From Atriophallophorus winterbourni (taxonomy: Eukaryota; Platyhelminthes; Trematoda; Plagiorchiida; Microphallidae), in NCBI GenBank assembly GCA_013407085.1, contig JACCGJ010010471.1, positions 1 to 64,000 of the forward strand: DNA of 64,000 bases, given 5' to 3'. Positions within the stretch are counted from its first letter, which is position 1. The number at the start of each line of letters is the position of its first letter. This document shows positions 1-11,198 of the stretch, piece after piece. The notes beneath the pieces are model-generated. The model worked only from the letters and a program-made list of their open reading frames with translations. It searched no databases and was not told where the DNA came from. A program made the position numbers and the translations under genes.

Positions 1-375
1 CCTCTCCAAGAATCCTGGTTAGAAGAGACTTCTGATTGAGAATTGACAATCGAAGGGTTCAAACGGTGAAAGGTAATTCCAGGCTGGAACATAGTATCAC
101 AGCAACGACTCACTCCAAAGTCAGCCGAGGCACTTGATCTGCATGGGTTGATAGTCGGTGGTGACCGGAGTAGGGTGCACGAAGATCCGACCAGGACAAA
201 ACCGAGTCACGCCTCGCATGGAGTTAACGTGCTGCCTGAGCCGTCTCATATTAGGTACACGCGCTGCTTGCTAAATAGCTCATATGGTACGGTCTTATTA
301 CGAACCCAGTAGGAGCCGATGCAGACGCATCCATCAGCTTGACAACGAAGAACAAGATACCACAAAAACACACAG
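1..375. other. Unassigned sequence left of the first CR1 copy
   Basis: No open frame, RNA gene or repeat could be recognised here. It is less AT-rich than most of the window. It lies just beyond the 3' tail of the CR1 copy that begins at about 376 and is probably its insertion target or an older repeat. Confidence 0.4.
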
Positions 376-576
376 TCAATTCAATTCAATTCAATTCCAT
401 TTCAATGGTCTTAAAAGCATATAGATTTACAAAAAACAGAATATTATGGCAACAACGAATAATATAACAAGCAAAATGGGATTAGATTGCTTACTGAGCA
501 GTTCAAAAATCAAGTAAATATCCAAAGGGCAGAAATTGTTTTCGATTGGTGGGATAACAAATGTAGGTGCATGGTG

Positions 577-2292
577 TTAAGATGTATAGTTTTCTTCGAT
601 GCACGGGTTTAGGGTCAAAAAGGCACCAAGGCTTCTCATGGGTGTTTGCTGGTTTGATGAGTTTACAACATTATCTGGCAGATTGTTCCAAGTAAAACAA
701 ACTCGCACGGCAAAAAAATGCCGTCTGCAGTTGAGTCTCGAGTGAGGGACAGTTAGAGTAAATGTGTGAGCTCTTGTATTATGCGAGCTCCGTAGATTCA
801 ATAAGCATTGTAGATGGTGATTTCCGGTATTCCAAATATTGTAAACCAGAATCAAATCGCTTCGGAGACGACGACGTGGATAATCAAATAAATTTAGCGT
901 TTTGAATTGCTCATTGTAGGATTTCCGGCTGAGTCCAGTGACAAGTTTGGTAGCTCGATGATATATTCGTTGCAAAGTCGCAACATCTTTTTAATCATTG
1001 GCGACCCTGCTTGAACTGCGTATTCCATCGTGGGTCTGATGTACGTATTTATAATACAGGGAATTGCCTGTTTTGAGAACCTACCGAAAATTCTCTTTAG
1101 GAGTGACAATTTCTGTGATGTTTTGCGATAGACGTAGTTGAAGTGGCTCGACATCCCTAGGGTGTTGCTTATTAGCACACTCAAGTCCTTTTGTTCCATG
1201 GTCCACGAGAGGCTGTGTGTTCCAAGAAAATACTGGTACTCCACATATCTGCCAATGTATAACATGTGACACTTTTGAAAATTGAAAAATATGCGATTTT
1301 TTGGGACCAAGCCTGGAGGTTGTCCAGATCCTTCTGGAGCAGGTCGCAGTCTTCCGACTTACTTATCTTCGACCACACTTTTATATCGTCCGCGAACAGT
1401 ACGATCTTGCATTTGATGAGATTCAGTATATCATTAGCATAAAGCGCAAAGAGGATTGGTCCGAGGACGGATCCCTGAGACACTCCACTTGTCATGGCTA
1501 CCGACTTCGATATAGCACCGTCCACAGAGATTTGAACAAGCCGATCAGTCAGGTAATTTTCTAACCATGCTAACAGACTGCCAGTGATACCACAACGTTC
1601 CAGCTTCTGCAAGAGAATACTGTGGTTTACACGGTCAAATGCTTTCGACATATCGAGGTAACATACATGGATGGTATACCCAACATCTACTGCTCGAGTA
1701 CAGTCGTCAAGTGTAAGGAAAAGGTTAGTAAGGCAGGAGTATCCCCTTCTAAAACCGTGCTGCGCTCCCGAAAATAGCTTATTTTCCTCAAGGTATTTGC
1801 TCAGTTTGTTTGCAACGATCATTTCGAGTACCTTGGATACGGCGGACAACAAAGTAACAGGTCTGTAATTTGCATGCTCCGAACGCCTTTGAAAATCGGG
1901 GAGATTATACCAGATTTCCATTCAATCGGTATGACACTTTGCGACAGCGATTCGCAGAATAACTGAGTTAGAGGTCCGCAAAATTGTGCAAAATGCTTGA
2001 GTATCTTCGGGGTAATTTTATCAAAACCGGGGGATTTTCTGGGATTCCACGATAGTAGAGTTCCCAGCACCTCTTCTTTGGTGATGGTTATTGTGCCCAA
2101 TGGTAGAGGATGCGATATGTCTGGATCCATTTGTATATCCGCGCTTTCCTTTGGACAAAATACTGTAGCATAATAAATTACCAAAGCATCCGCGGTGTCA
2201 GCTGCATTTGTGGTCAATCCAGAGGGCGTCCGCAAGGCCGCAACTCCTGGTTTCACTGAACACTGCTTGTTCACAATCTGATAAAGAAGCAA
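577..2292 (-). pseudogene. CR1 copy A: reverse transcriptase remnant
   Basis: The RT polymerase domain of the same element, broken into frames 2292-1819, 1921-1181, 1310-894 and 975-577. RT blocks are clear: YRPVTLLSAVSKVLE, QHGFRRGYSCLTNL, CYLDMSKAFDRVNHSILL (first catalytic Asp), SGVSQGSVLGPILFALYAND (consensus PQG is SQG) and LFADDIKVW (catalytic Asp pair). The C-terminal CR1 tail (RIYHRATKLV, HSRLNCRRHFF, VCFTWNNLP) ends at 577. Catalytic aspartates survive, but frameshifts near 1870, 1250 and 930 prevent a single product. Confidence 0.85.
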
Positions 2293-2313
2293 TAAGTTTA
2301 ATGATCTGGTTTC

Positions 2314-3479
2314 TTAGTTTCTAAAGGTCTCCCATGTGGCATCGGGGGTTAACCGGCGATGGTTTCTCCAAGCAATATTTCGCAGTTTAATCCATTTCCG
2401 AGTGCGACTGTGGATTTCAAATTCAAATGCGTTTCCAGACTGTTTTGGTACGAATGCTGAGTTTGAGTTGATTTCCTGATTAAGCTTGGTCAAAATGCTA
2501 CACCACTGCTCTTTTACTCTTATGCCTTCAATTTGCCAATCGTTAATCAAACTTAGGGCGTTTGATAATTTAGATAGGCATACCTTTCTGATGATTTTTG
2601 TTGTATCGTTTGTTCGCTCTGCTCGACATAGGTAGTCAAAATTCAAGACTAAATGGTCGCTCGAACCTAGCGGACAATCGTACGTAATGTTTTCCACAGA
2701 GTCCTCTTCAGTTGTCAAGATAAGATCGAGCATTGAAGGCATATCTCTCCCTCTGTATCTTGTATTGCTTTCAACGTGATTATACAAGGGAATTTCGTCA
2801 AACAGCTGCTGGAAGATGGCAGCAGTGGAGGTCTGAGAAATTTTGTTCGTCCTCAGCAATTTAAGCAGATTAAAGTCTCTCATGATCAAGATTCACGTAT
2901 GATATCTCGAGGCAATCAAACGTAGCTTGTCGAGTAGATTCGTATTATACACTTCCGGGGCTGCTGGTGGACGATAAATTACGCCGATTATGCAATCATC
3001 GCCTGTAGTCGTTGTCAACAAACACCATAGCGTGTCCTGAAGCACCAAGTCGGGATCCGTCATTTCTTTGCACTTGAGTCTCTGATCATAATAGAGTGCC
3101 ACACCTCCTCCACGTGACGCACGGTCTCGACAGAGCAGTGACATGCCAGCAATATCTAACTCACAATTTCCGGGCTCAGCCAAGTTTCGGTAATGGCAAT
3201 TAACTGAGGTCGTTTAATCTTTAGCCGAGCGACAAGTTCGCCAAATTTGTTAATCAAGCTTTGGGCATTGGTATAGAGGCATCCAAGAACAGTTTTTGTA
3301 AGCAAAGATGGATGGTGTCGTGTGATGGCATAATCTGAGACAATCTGAGTCGGCACTGTTCTGTTTTTTGACAAGTTCAGTAGCATATCGGTCGTTTCAG
3401 GTTGAGAGGCGCAAATCGAGTCCTCTTTTTGGCTAAAAAAGATTTGTTTATCTGGCTTCAGTCCACTATCGGGAGTCAT
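2314..3479 (-). pseudogene. CR1 copy A: APE-type endonuclease remnant and linker
   Basis: This is the target-nicking endonuclease of the CR1 ORF2. It lies in three consecutive frames, 3479-3156, 3183-2893 and 2889-2314. Visible motifs in order are YTNAQSLINKFGELV, IAITETWL (catalytic Glu), GGGVALYY, GVIYRPPAAPE and GSSDHLVLNFDYL (the SDH motif). The usual GDFN motif reads RDFN here (MIMRDFNLL), so a conserved glycine is lost. The linker to the RT contains RTRKWIKLRNIAWRNH, shared with the other copies. Frame breaks near 3160 and 2890 make it a pseudogene. It continues downstream into the RT remnant of the same element. Confidence 0.82.
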
Positions 3480-3860
3480 TTGGGGTGGCTTTGCGTTCGA
3501 TTGCTGATTTTGTGTCCCAGCTAAAGATTCACTTCTTGGTTCAGTTGATAGGGCTTCATCAATCCTGACACTATTTAATGCAGAATGGGCTGCATTTATA
3601 TCAGTGTTTATGCGATCGCTAAGGATTAAACTTTTTGGGATTTGGTGTTTCCAGCATTTTCAGTCATTGCTGAAAATACCACGCATCCCCAGGGTTGATA
3701 GCAAACGGCCCCACCTGGAAATAACTGAATTGGTGTGCCACGCCTGGCTAGTAAAAACATTGCCTGATGGATTTCGGGTAGGACTGTGAGTGCTCATGGT
3801 TGATGGCTGGGATACCGGTTTGGTTGGGAGGGATGTTAGGAGGCCCAGCTCCTAACTAAT

Positions 3861-4250
3861 GAAACAGCACGAATAGCCGATTGCCTGGAACATGGAAACT
3901 ACTCTTGATCAGTGAGAACAGCCGGTTTTAATAAATGGTTTAGACTTTGAACAACGTTTGCTACTGTTATCGAAACAGTATTGATCAGAACATTTTAGAA
4001 ATGTTTCCATGTGTTTTAAAAGGAAAACTCAAAAGTTGAAATCTATCCCCGCAATGTTGGTGCAAATAAAGCAATCTTTCCTAATTGATCGCTTTTTAGC
4101 TTTTTCGACGTTCGTGGACAGTGATTATTGGGATCAACGTGTGTAATGATTTTTATTGAATTGAATTGAATGAAATTACCAACCAAAGAATAGAAGTGAG
4201 AATTACGCGGTATATATTTATGTATAAAAATTTAACAATGAAAATATGAA
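3861..4250. other. Unassigned spacer between two degraded elements
   Basis: No coding signal seen. At 4155-4175 there is a short GAATT-type repeat (ttgaattgaattgaatg) like the 3' tails of the CR1 copies, which may be a leftover tail of an older insertion. Confidence 0.35.
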
Positions 4251-4258
4251 TTATAGTT

Positions 4259-4654
4259 TTAATGATTGTCATTCGAACTATCACCACGTCTGCCGCAGTT
4301 CACATTCGTCCTTGGGTTTTTGTAATCTCGAATCGGTTTATTTCTCAGTCTTTCAGAAAGTCTGATATGTTCCCTTGATTCAGTATTCTCGGGAGAATCT
4401 AGAAGTGTTGTGTTATGATTGCAAACGCAACCAGAATTAGAACGCAACTGACCTGAATCCTATTAGATAATTTATGCTGCATGACGCTTGTGCAACGTTC
4501 CGTCTTGCAGATCAAGTATTTTCACCATAGTTCTTCCGATCTTGTCTAATTCGATACCGGTCCTTTGACGGTAATCATTCACACGATAATATGTTACTTC
4601 CGCTGATCCAAGTTCCAGCAGATTAGATCTCAATGATCCAGATTCTGATAACAT
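4259..4654 (-). pseudogene. Mag-like Gypsy: pol C-terminal tail remnant
   Basis: Two short frames (4654-4472 and 4447-4259) hold the end of pol. The segment IGRTMVKILDLQDGTLHKRH matches the chromodomain-less C-terminal tail of Mag-type integrases, which normally ends in a GTxxKRHxNQxR motif. A frameshift near 4460 splits it. It follows the integrase remnant in the same orientation. Confidence 0.6.
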
Positions 4655-4788
4655 GGATGGTGTATTTCCAATAGTTGAATGTTTACTATTACGTTAATAA
4701 AGCAAGAAATTTTCAATAAAACGATTAAGTTCAATAAATGTTGTTGGGGAACAAGAGTAAACAACACGTTTTAGCGTACCTACACAGT

Positions 4789-5330
4789 TTACGGCTTATC
4801 TATTCGGCTGTGGATGTCTGGATGCAGTGAACAAATGTCGGCAACAAAGTGAATGTAGCCATGTGAAGCAGATAAATGGCTTCCGTTATCGCTCACAACA
4901 GCTATAGGCACACCTTCGCGGCTGAAAACCTTTCGTAACTCAAGCAATGTGAAATGAGGATTGGGTTTAGTAGTGAGGAATACTTCTAGCCATTTTGAAT
5001 ATGAATCGATTATCAGAAGAGCATAGTATTTCTTTAGGAATGTTCCACAGTAATCTCTATGAATACGTTGTCGGGCTTCACAAGCCGATGGCCATGGTGT
5101 CCATTTTGATGGCTGACGGAATAATTTATGTTGACAGGAAAGGTACGATGAAGCAGTTCTATGGATAGCAGTATCGATTTCAAGCCACCAGCATAATTGT
5201 CTGGCCAACGATTTCATGTTTTCAATGACTAAGTGTTCCGAATGCACATCATCAAGATTTTGTTTGCGAAGTGAAGGAGGAATAACAATATGATCATTTA
5301 TACACTACAGACCTTCAGGTGTGAGACATA
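4789..5330 (-). pseudogene. Mag-like Gypsy: integrase remnant
   Basis: Integrase inserts the element's cDNA into host DNA. The best frame is 5247-4789 (152 residues). It starts in the zinc-binding HHCC region (HSEHLVIENMKSLARQLCWW, then CQHKLFRQPSKW) and enters the catalytic core (HRDYCGTFLKKYYALLIIDS, giving the first Asp, then VVSDNGSHL with the second Asp). The third acidic residue is not in frame. The N-terminal part before 5247 is broken by stops. Confidence 0.78.
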
Positions 5331-5464
5331 ATGCATCACGACGCTGATGATAAGCTGGAAATGTTTTGAGATGTGGCTGACCCACCTGGTTTAACTGGAG
5401 CCATTATCAGACCAAAATATTTCTTTGTTTCAAATTTTAAATCTGAACGAGATACACAGAGCGG

Positions 5465-6497
5465 TTAAACCAACAAGCAGTCTGTACTGCCAGTCTTGTC
5501 ATATATATCAGCATTGAGGGCTAAGGAATCTACATACGGAAATTGTTTTGCACTGCTATGTTCAATGATGTAAATATACGCACCAAGAGCTATGCTCCAT
5601 CTCTGAACCATTGCTGCAGTAGATTTTGCCAATGAAGACGTCAGATTGTAAATAAATTTCAGTGCTTCATGATCGGATACTATAGTGAATTTATAACCAA
5701 ATGCCCAATTAAAATCAGGCGCTTCCCGAGCATAACTTTGATCCGCTTTACTCAGCCGCACAATACCGAATGACCATTTTGCTCTAAAACAGCACCAATT
5801 CCATGAGGAGAAGTATCTGTGATTAAAACAGAATGCAAATTTGGTGTAAATGGCTTAAATACAGCACTGGAATGTAGTTTCGATAAAAGATCCAGAAGTG
5901 TCTTTTCATGTTTGGCAGTCCACTTGAACGTTGTGGGATTTAACAATGTAAACAATGAATGAGCAACTGTTGCAAAATTGGTATGAACTAAGAATAATAT
6001 TGTAACACTCCCATTACTGACAGAATTTGGCGATTTCATCTCCATCATTGGTTTACGACGATTCAGGTCTGCACGGAGTCTATTAGAAGACACACGGTAT
6101 CCAAGACAATCAATCTCGTCAACAGAAATGATGCATTTATCCGGATTTAATTTCACGTTAAAATCCAAATTGTTGGGCAATGGTTGTAGCTCCACTTGAT
6201 ACTTCATCAAGCGGTATCTGTAAATAGGCATATTTTAGATCGATTCTCCAGAAAACAGATGAACCAAGTAAACGAGATAAGATAGCTTCAGGCTGTACAA
6301 GTTCGTTTCATCAGTCGAGGGTTCAGTGTCACTCTGTAATCTCCACAAACACTAGGCGTTTGACCATCTCTTTTCACTGGCATAACTATTGGCGTGGCCC
6401 ATTTGGAGGCTTCCATGGAAACCAGATAACCACGTTCACATAATGAATTAATCACTTTTGTACAAGTTCCCTTAAACCATATGCCATCATGCGACAT
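5465..6497 (-). pseudogene. Mag-like Gypsy: RT and RNase H remnants
   Basis: Three frames cover the polymerase. 6497-6288 has the RT N-terminus (WATPIVMPV, VCGDYRVTLNPRL). 6231-5752 has the thumb and connection region (LNPDKCIISVDEIDCLGYRV, and ITDTSPHGIGAVLEQNG of RNase H). 5761-5465 has the RNase H end (YKFTIVSDHEALKFIYN). The central segment that should carry the catalytic YxDD box falls in the gap 6231-6288 and is not readable. No function is possible. Confidence 0.78.
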
Positions 6498-6687
6498 TTC
6501 AAAAATATAGGATCACCAGGTACTTCGTATCACCTGAATGCGATACACACCGACGAATTAAATCTTTTATTCAATTACAGTCATACTTTGATGATGAACT
6601 TGTTGACAAAAATCAAAACTCAATATTGAGTATTGATGACTTCTGGATCATTATACTACACAAAACATGACTTAGAATTTCGGCAAA

Positions 6688-7440
6688 CTAACTGAATATG
6701 TCCAAGTTTACCAAATTTATATCATTTATCATTACGATATTGACAAGTAAAACGAGAATGTAACTTACCACAAGATGCACATTTTCCAAACTTCTGATTG
6801 TCAAATTTGAAATTACTTTTGCTGAATCTGCGTATTCTATCTGGCTTGCCTTCGGAATCACTAAGCCGCTGTGGTCCGTCGCCTGACTGACGTTAATGTT
6901 TGGAGGTCCAAACAAAACAGATTGAGTGTCAGTATTAGCTTGACGATTGGTTTCTTTTGCAACATCTTCTTCACATATTCTTTTAACATTTTCAAAAGTT
7001 GGATTAACTGATGATATAAATCGGGTTCCTTAACACCAGTGATTAAGCGATCTCTTAAATGGTCATTTAGTTTATCTTCAAAAGCACAACGAGCAGCTTG
7101 TGTTTGCAATTCCAGAATAAATTGACAAATAGTTTGGTTTTAGTGTTTGTGCATTGTATAGAAGTGAATACGTTCAGCAATTTCGAAATTTTTTTGGAGT
7201 GACATGAGCTAGTAAAATTGATTTCAATTCATGGAAAGTCTGCTTAGCAGGTGGAATAGGGAATGATAATTTTTTCAACAGAGCATTAACATCTCCTGCT
7301 GATGTAGCAGAAAATGCGCAGTGATAATTGAATCAGGCATTTTACCGGTGGCAAGACACCAAAGTTCAAACCGTCTTAGAAGATCTTCGATTTCTCTGGG
7401 GGGTTCCGTGAATATTTGCAACGGACACGGAATATTACAT
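6688..7440 (-). pseudogene. Mag-like Gypsy: gag remnant with zinc-knuckle trace
   Basis: Gag would form the particle. 7109-6861 reads QTQAARCAFEDKLNDHLRDR and RLITGVKEPDLYHQLIQL, typical of Mag-type gag C-termini. 6915-6688 covers the region after it, where the other frames show a CCHC-like stretch (CASCGKLHSRFTC), now out of frame. Broken gag N-terminal sequence can be followed to about 7440 (a FELWCLATGKMPDSI segment in another frame). Confidence 0.68.
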
Positions 7441-7804
7441 GGGGCATGGCAACGGTTACTGTCTCAATGAGTTTTATTTCTTCATTTGCCGTGTTTGACC
7501 AGCGTAAGTTTGCTTGTTAAAATCGTATTGTTGAATTCCACATACCACTGATTTAAATTTATAAATATTATATAACTCTAACTCTAAATATTTAGTAAAT
7601 TCGAATATTCTTCTGAGACGAATGGAAACCCGATCAAGGTGAAAACAAATTGATTTGCATGTGTTCAACCGCTCAATCTCAACGCAAACATAAACGAATT
7701 CGGGATACTTAACTAAATTCTGAATTTAGAATACTAAATAATATGATTTCTTCAAATTAGTAACCACGAGTATAGCTGTTTTATTTTTTTTATTGTGGCG
7801 TTCA
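7441..7804. other. Unassigned AT-rich spacer
   Basis: No gene, LTR or RNA was recognised. The segment separates the Gypsy remnant from the CR1 tail at 7805. Confidence 0.35.
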
Positions 7805-8185
7805 AATAAAGTGATTCAAAGTGATTCAAAGTTGTAATGGTCTAAAAAGCATTTAGCTTAACAATAACCATAGGATGGAGTTATGAGGTATATACAATAG
7901 AAAAGAAGAACAGGAAAACTCATGTAGTGTAAATCGTATCAAAGTTTGGGTTGTCTCTCAAGTATTTGTCCAAATTAGCTTTAAAAATATCCAGGTTGGC
8001 TGAGTGTGTAACAGTGGAGGGGAGGGTGTTCCATGTGAAACTTACACGTACAGCATACGAATATCTTCGACAGTTCAGTCTTGAAGTGGGAATAAGCACT
8101 GAAAGTTCGTGTTTCCGACTGGCACGGGGTGGCGAGCGTGTGAAAAGTTTGGCCATATTAGGCGTCTTGTATGCTGGACCTGTAA
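7805..8185 (-). mobile_element. CR1-like element, 5'-truncated 3' end only (copy B)
   Basis: An ~380 bp minus-strand fragment. The frame 8189-7920 encodes the last ~80 residues of CR1 ORF2 (LFTRSPPRASRKHELSVLIP, HSANLDIFKANLDKYLRDNP) and is almost identical to the end of the plus-strand copy at 26785-28850. The 3' UTR (ccataggatgg complement, 'tctaaaaagc') and the tail of GTGATTCAAA units at 7809-7830 are present. It is a young-looking, dead-on-arrival insertion. Confidence 0.88.
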
Positions 8186-8189
8186 TCAC

Positions 8190-10760
8190 TCTATGATTTT
8201 GTATTTGAACACCGTGTATCGTTGTAACAACGCGCCAAGTGTAACATTGTTTTTTTCTTTTCTTTTTCTACTTTTAAAGTTGAGTATGCAAATTACAAAA
8301 TTTGTATGCAACCATCAGTCAAGTAGATTTTTTTTACAAAATTTAGCAGATAGTAAATCAGCTTAACGCTTGTACAATTTGTGAGCATTCGGAAGCACAT
8401 TTGTTCTCTATATTTTGAATTAAGTTCTTAATTTTCCGATATTATCCCAACTTGATATAAATTCATCAGTATCTTTAAAAATGTTGTTCTATCTTGTGGT
8501 CAATGTTCTCATAAGTATCTCTGTATACCTTTGCAAAACGCGAATGTACCTTACGGTATATTAAACTTTATTCATCCGGAATCCAATGTGTTCCACTTTT
8601 CGATAAATTCTTCACACATATCAAAGTCGAGTAAAAAATAGTCTCGAAGCAACACAAAGAGGTTGCTTCTGACCAACGGGTCATCAAATTTATTATAATT
8701 CATCAGCATAATCTCAGCGGTCAAAATCAATTCAACACTCAAATATATGAGCGCTAACTCTCTGGAACAGAAAAGTCAGCACTTACTTATTTTTGAGAAG
8801 AAATGTTTAATCGATCACCAATGATTGGTGATTAATGATATGGTGGCTGCACATGAATACTGAATCATTTTAATACTCACAAAAGCTATACAACTGTAGA
8901 GAGATATGCTCTAATAATTGAATTATTTCACGTCCATTTACGGCAATGCAGTCGGTGCAAATTTCTGCCTTCATTCGTCTGTATCACTCAACATGCGACT
9001 AACTTAACACATTTGCAGATATTCCACCGCCAACAGTATGCCCACATTTAAAACTGATAAAGGAAAGAATCACTTTCAACGTAGTTTAAATTGGGTCCCA
9101 ACTCTGGACTTGAAGAACGCATTCATTGTAAATGTGAAATCGATGAATTTCATTCATAGTCTAGATGGACGAAATTCCAACCTTCTTCGAAGAATCAAGG
9201 TAAATAGCAACATGTTTAGCAAAGTTAGATATCTTTTAAATTAATTTCAATGGAATAAGTATAATCGCTACTATTCTCTTGAAATGAAATCACTACTTCA
9301 TGTGAGTTGTAAATAGGTGTATGCGAGAGTTTTTGTTCCTTTATTGAGCAGTTTGATTCCAAGGTGACTAATGCATGCCTACATTTCACTTGCTTCTTAT
9401 TCTTCAAAAATTTCTGTTCGCAGGCATTGACTGAATTGTTATCCTCTTTAGTTAGACAATGTTGCAATACTGTCTTGATATTTTTCAAGAGCGCCACCAG
9501 ATGCTGCATTCACGCCCTTGGTCAATATCACTAAGAAACGGGACAATCCATGTAACAATTACAAAGAATCAGTATACGCTTACCGATTTTAAAAAGCCTC
9601 CTTAAAGAAGAATACTACAGAACCAAACTCTTCGCAACTTATTGTTTGTTGTTCACCATTGTTTCTGTGAAGTACTGAGATCTCGAATCATTTAGTTTGA
9701 TGTCTACTCGTCAAGATTCTCTGCACCAAAATGTCTTAAAGATTTTGGCGGAAAAAGAAATATTTGTATAAATACTTAACTACCCAAATATCATCTTTAA
9801 TCTGCTTGGTATTACTTAATGTACGAGAGAATGTTAAAGCGATTTCTTGAGATATGTAGTTCGTCGTTTATTGGAGAAAATTAAAATAGCGGTAGCTAAT
9901 GATGGTAAATGCTCGCATGCTCTATTTCAACAACAGATGATTTACTTTACTTTTTTACTTAGACTGCTAGATCATTTAATCAAAGACTGGGCACTCAAAA
10001 TATTTCCATTGTTGTACTATGATGCATCTCAACCGATTCTAGATACCGACTGCAAATAAAAAAAGAAATGCACGGTTTAATTGTGCCAAGTTCTCACCGT
10101 ATTAATCATTCCGAATGCTGTACTTTACTGTCACCTAATAGACAACTGACTATATTCGATAGGCGTCTACAAAGTTGATTATATTCTAAGTTTATATGGA
10201 AGAAGTCCATTTGCACAGTTTCGAATGCGTCAGTTATGAGTTATCCATGGTACTTCATAGCCGTATCAATCCAAATTATTGTGAATTCCTCATAGCCGGC
10301 GTCACACAAGAGGGAATTATCATTTCAAATAAACAAAACGAATGTCGAGGTCAAGATTGTTTATTTATTCAAATGTTCAACACGGCGCCCGAGTAATGAA
10401 CGTTGACAACTAAGTAAAGAATCACTCGACACGGATGAATAATCTAACGAAATAATCTGTCACTGTGATCTGGTGGATAAAATGAAATGAAATTGGCACA
10501 TAAAGTGGATAGACATTCCATTCGAGTAATCACGAAACATTTCTTTGAAATATTTCAACTTTATCTGCTTTTTATCATTTCTCAGTCTAGTGTCAGTTCA
10601 TATGAGTCGACTCGTACAAAGATGTATATATTATTCAGAAAGCTTTTTTGTCAATTTCCACTGTGACAATATGAGGTTTAGTAGATTAGAAGACTGGTTA
10701 TTTTGCTATCATCGCAGAAGGAATTCGTCTATTCCTTAAAATATATTTGGGAGCATTTAT
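8190..10760. other. No recognisable gene; AT-rich unique sequence
   Basis: Only short open frames occur. The longest (9038-9244 and 9847-10059 on plus) match nothing I recognise. The first sits between an acceptor-like 'ttgcag' at about 9014 and a donor-like 'caaggtaaat' at about 9197, which could be an exon of an unseen gene, but there is no supporting evidence. Confidence 0.4.
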
Positions 10761-10762
10761 AC

Positions 10763-10798
10763 GACAGTTTTGCTTCTGACGGTAGCTTCGTCAGTCCA
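10763..10798 (-). ncRNA. Degenerate hammerhead-ribozyme-like motif
   Basis: On the minus strand the segment contains the core box CTGACGA (complement of 10788-10794) and a helix II-like stretch. It aligns base by base with the better motif at 16077-16115. The second core box reads AAA instead of GAA, and helix II is shortened to about three pairs. Loss of the invariant G should abolish cleavage. I read it as a decayed copy of the Penelope-associated motif. Confidence 0.5.
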
Positions 10799-10799
10799 A

Positions 10800-11198
10800 G
10801 GATTTTAATTTAAAACGGTGACCTTTCTTAAATAGCATTCTTATATTTTTTGTATTATTAAACAGCTTTAAAAATCCCGTGGATGCCAAGTGTTGTAAAT
10901 GAAAGTAAGATCGATTGGTCTATTTACTGAGCATAACGTAATCGCACAATCAAGGTCAGTTGACACAGGATCGCATTTGCACGGCGATACAAGTATCAAA
11001 CGTGAGTAAATTCAAATGTGCTTAATCTATGAGCTGGAAAAACATTCATATCTGACGACCAATTTACTGCTGCTTACGCTCAGAAAGCAAGGGGATCAGG
11101 ATTAACATACCCTAAATATAAATAAATAATTGAATTAAATAATATGCATAGCTAAATCAGTAGTTAACGTTTTATCGATGCAGCGCTATATTTCAAAG
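10800..11198. other. Unassigned spacer
   Basis: No gene or repeat recognised. The sequence is unique within the window up to the sharp left boundary of the chimeric repeat at about 11199. Confidence 0.35.

Larger units (their letters stand above)
376..3860 (-). mobile_element. CR1-like non-LTR retrotransposon, degraded, nearly full ORF2 (copy A)
   Basis: Reading right to left, a short ORF1 remnant, an APE-type endonuclease, a reverse transcriptase (RT) and a 3' UTR follow in the order of a CR1-clade element. The 3' end carries the family signature: a run matching the complement of 'ttttaagaccatt' followed by a short tandem repeat, here CAATT units at 377-397. The coding region is split over several frames by indels and stops, so the copy is dead. 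The 5' limit near 3860 is uncertain. Sequence is assigned upstream of 3480 because a broken frame (with an IPKSLILSDRINTD segment) still runs into the endonuclease. A fuller relative lies at 29301-33386. Confidence 0.85.
4259..7440 (-). mobile_element. Degraded Ty3/Gypsy LTR retrotransposon, Mag-like, no LTRs seen
   Basis: Right to left, the segment reads gag with a zinc-knuckle region, RT, RNase H, integrase and a pol C-terminus, the Ty3/Gypsy order. The RT block SKWATPIVMPVKRDGQTP and the integrase block DYCGTFLKKYYALLIIDSYS resemble the Mag / C. elegans K02A2.6 lineage. The protease is missing: the gag end and the RT start are separated by only ~190 bp of broken sequence. Every domain carries frameshifts or stops. 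No LTR pair was found within about 1 kb on either side, so the copy is old and terminally truncated. Confidence 0.82.

Noticed and set aside
9038..9244. Possible internal exon between ttgcag and caaggtaaat
   Set aside because: Splice-like ends alone are common by chance and the peptide matches nothing I know.
9847..10059. Plus-strand frame of about 70 codons after an acceptor-like site
   Set aside because: No recognisable domain, no Met start in frame, no partner exons; chance frames of this length are expected in 64 kb of AT-rich DNA.
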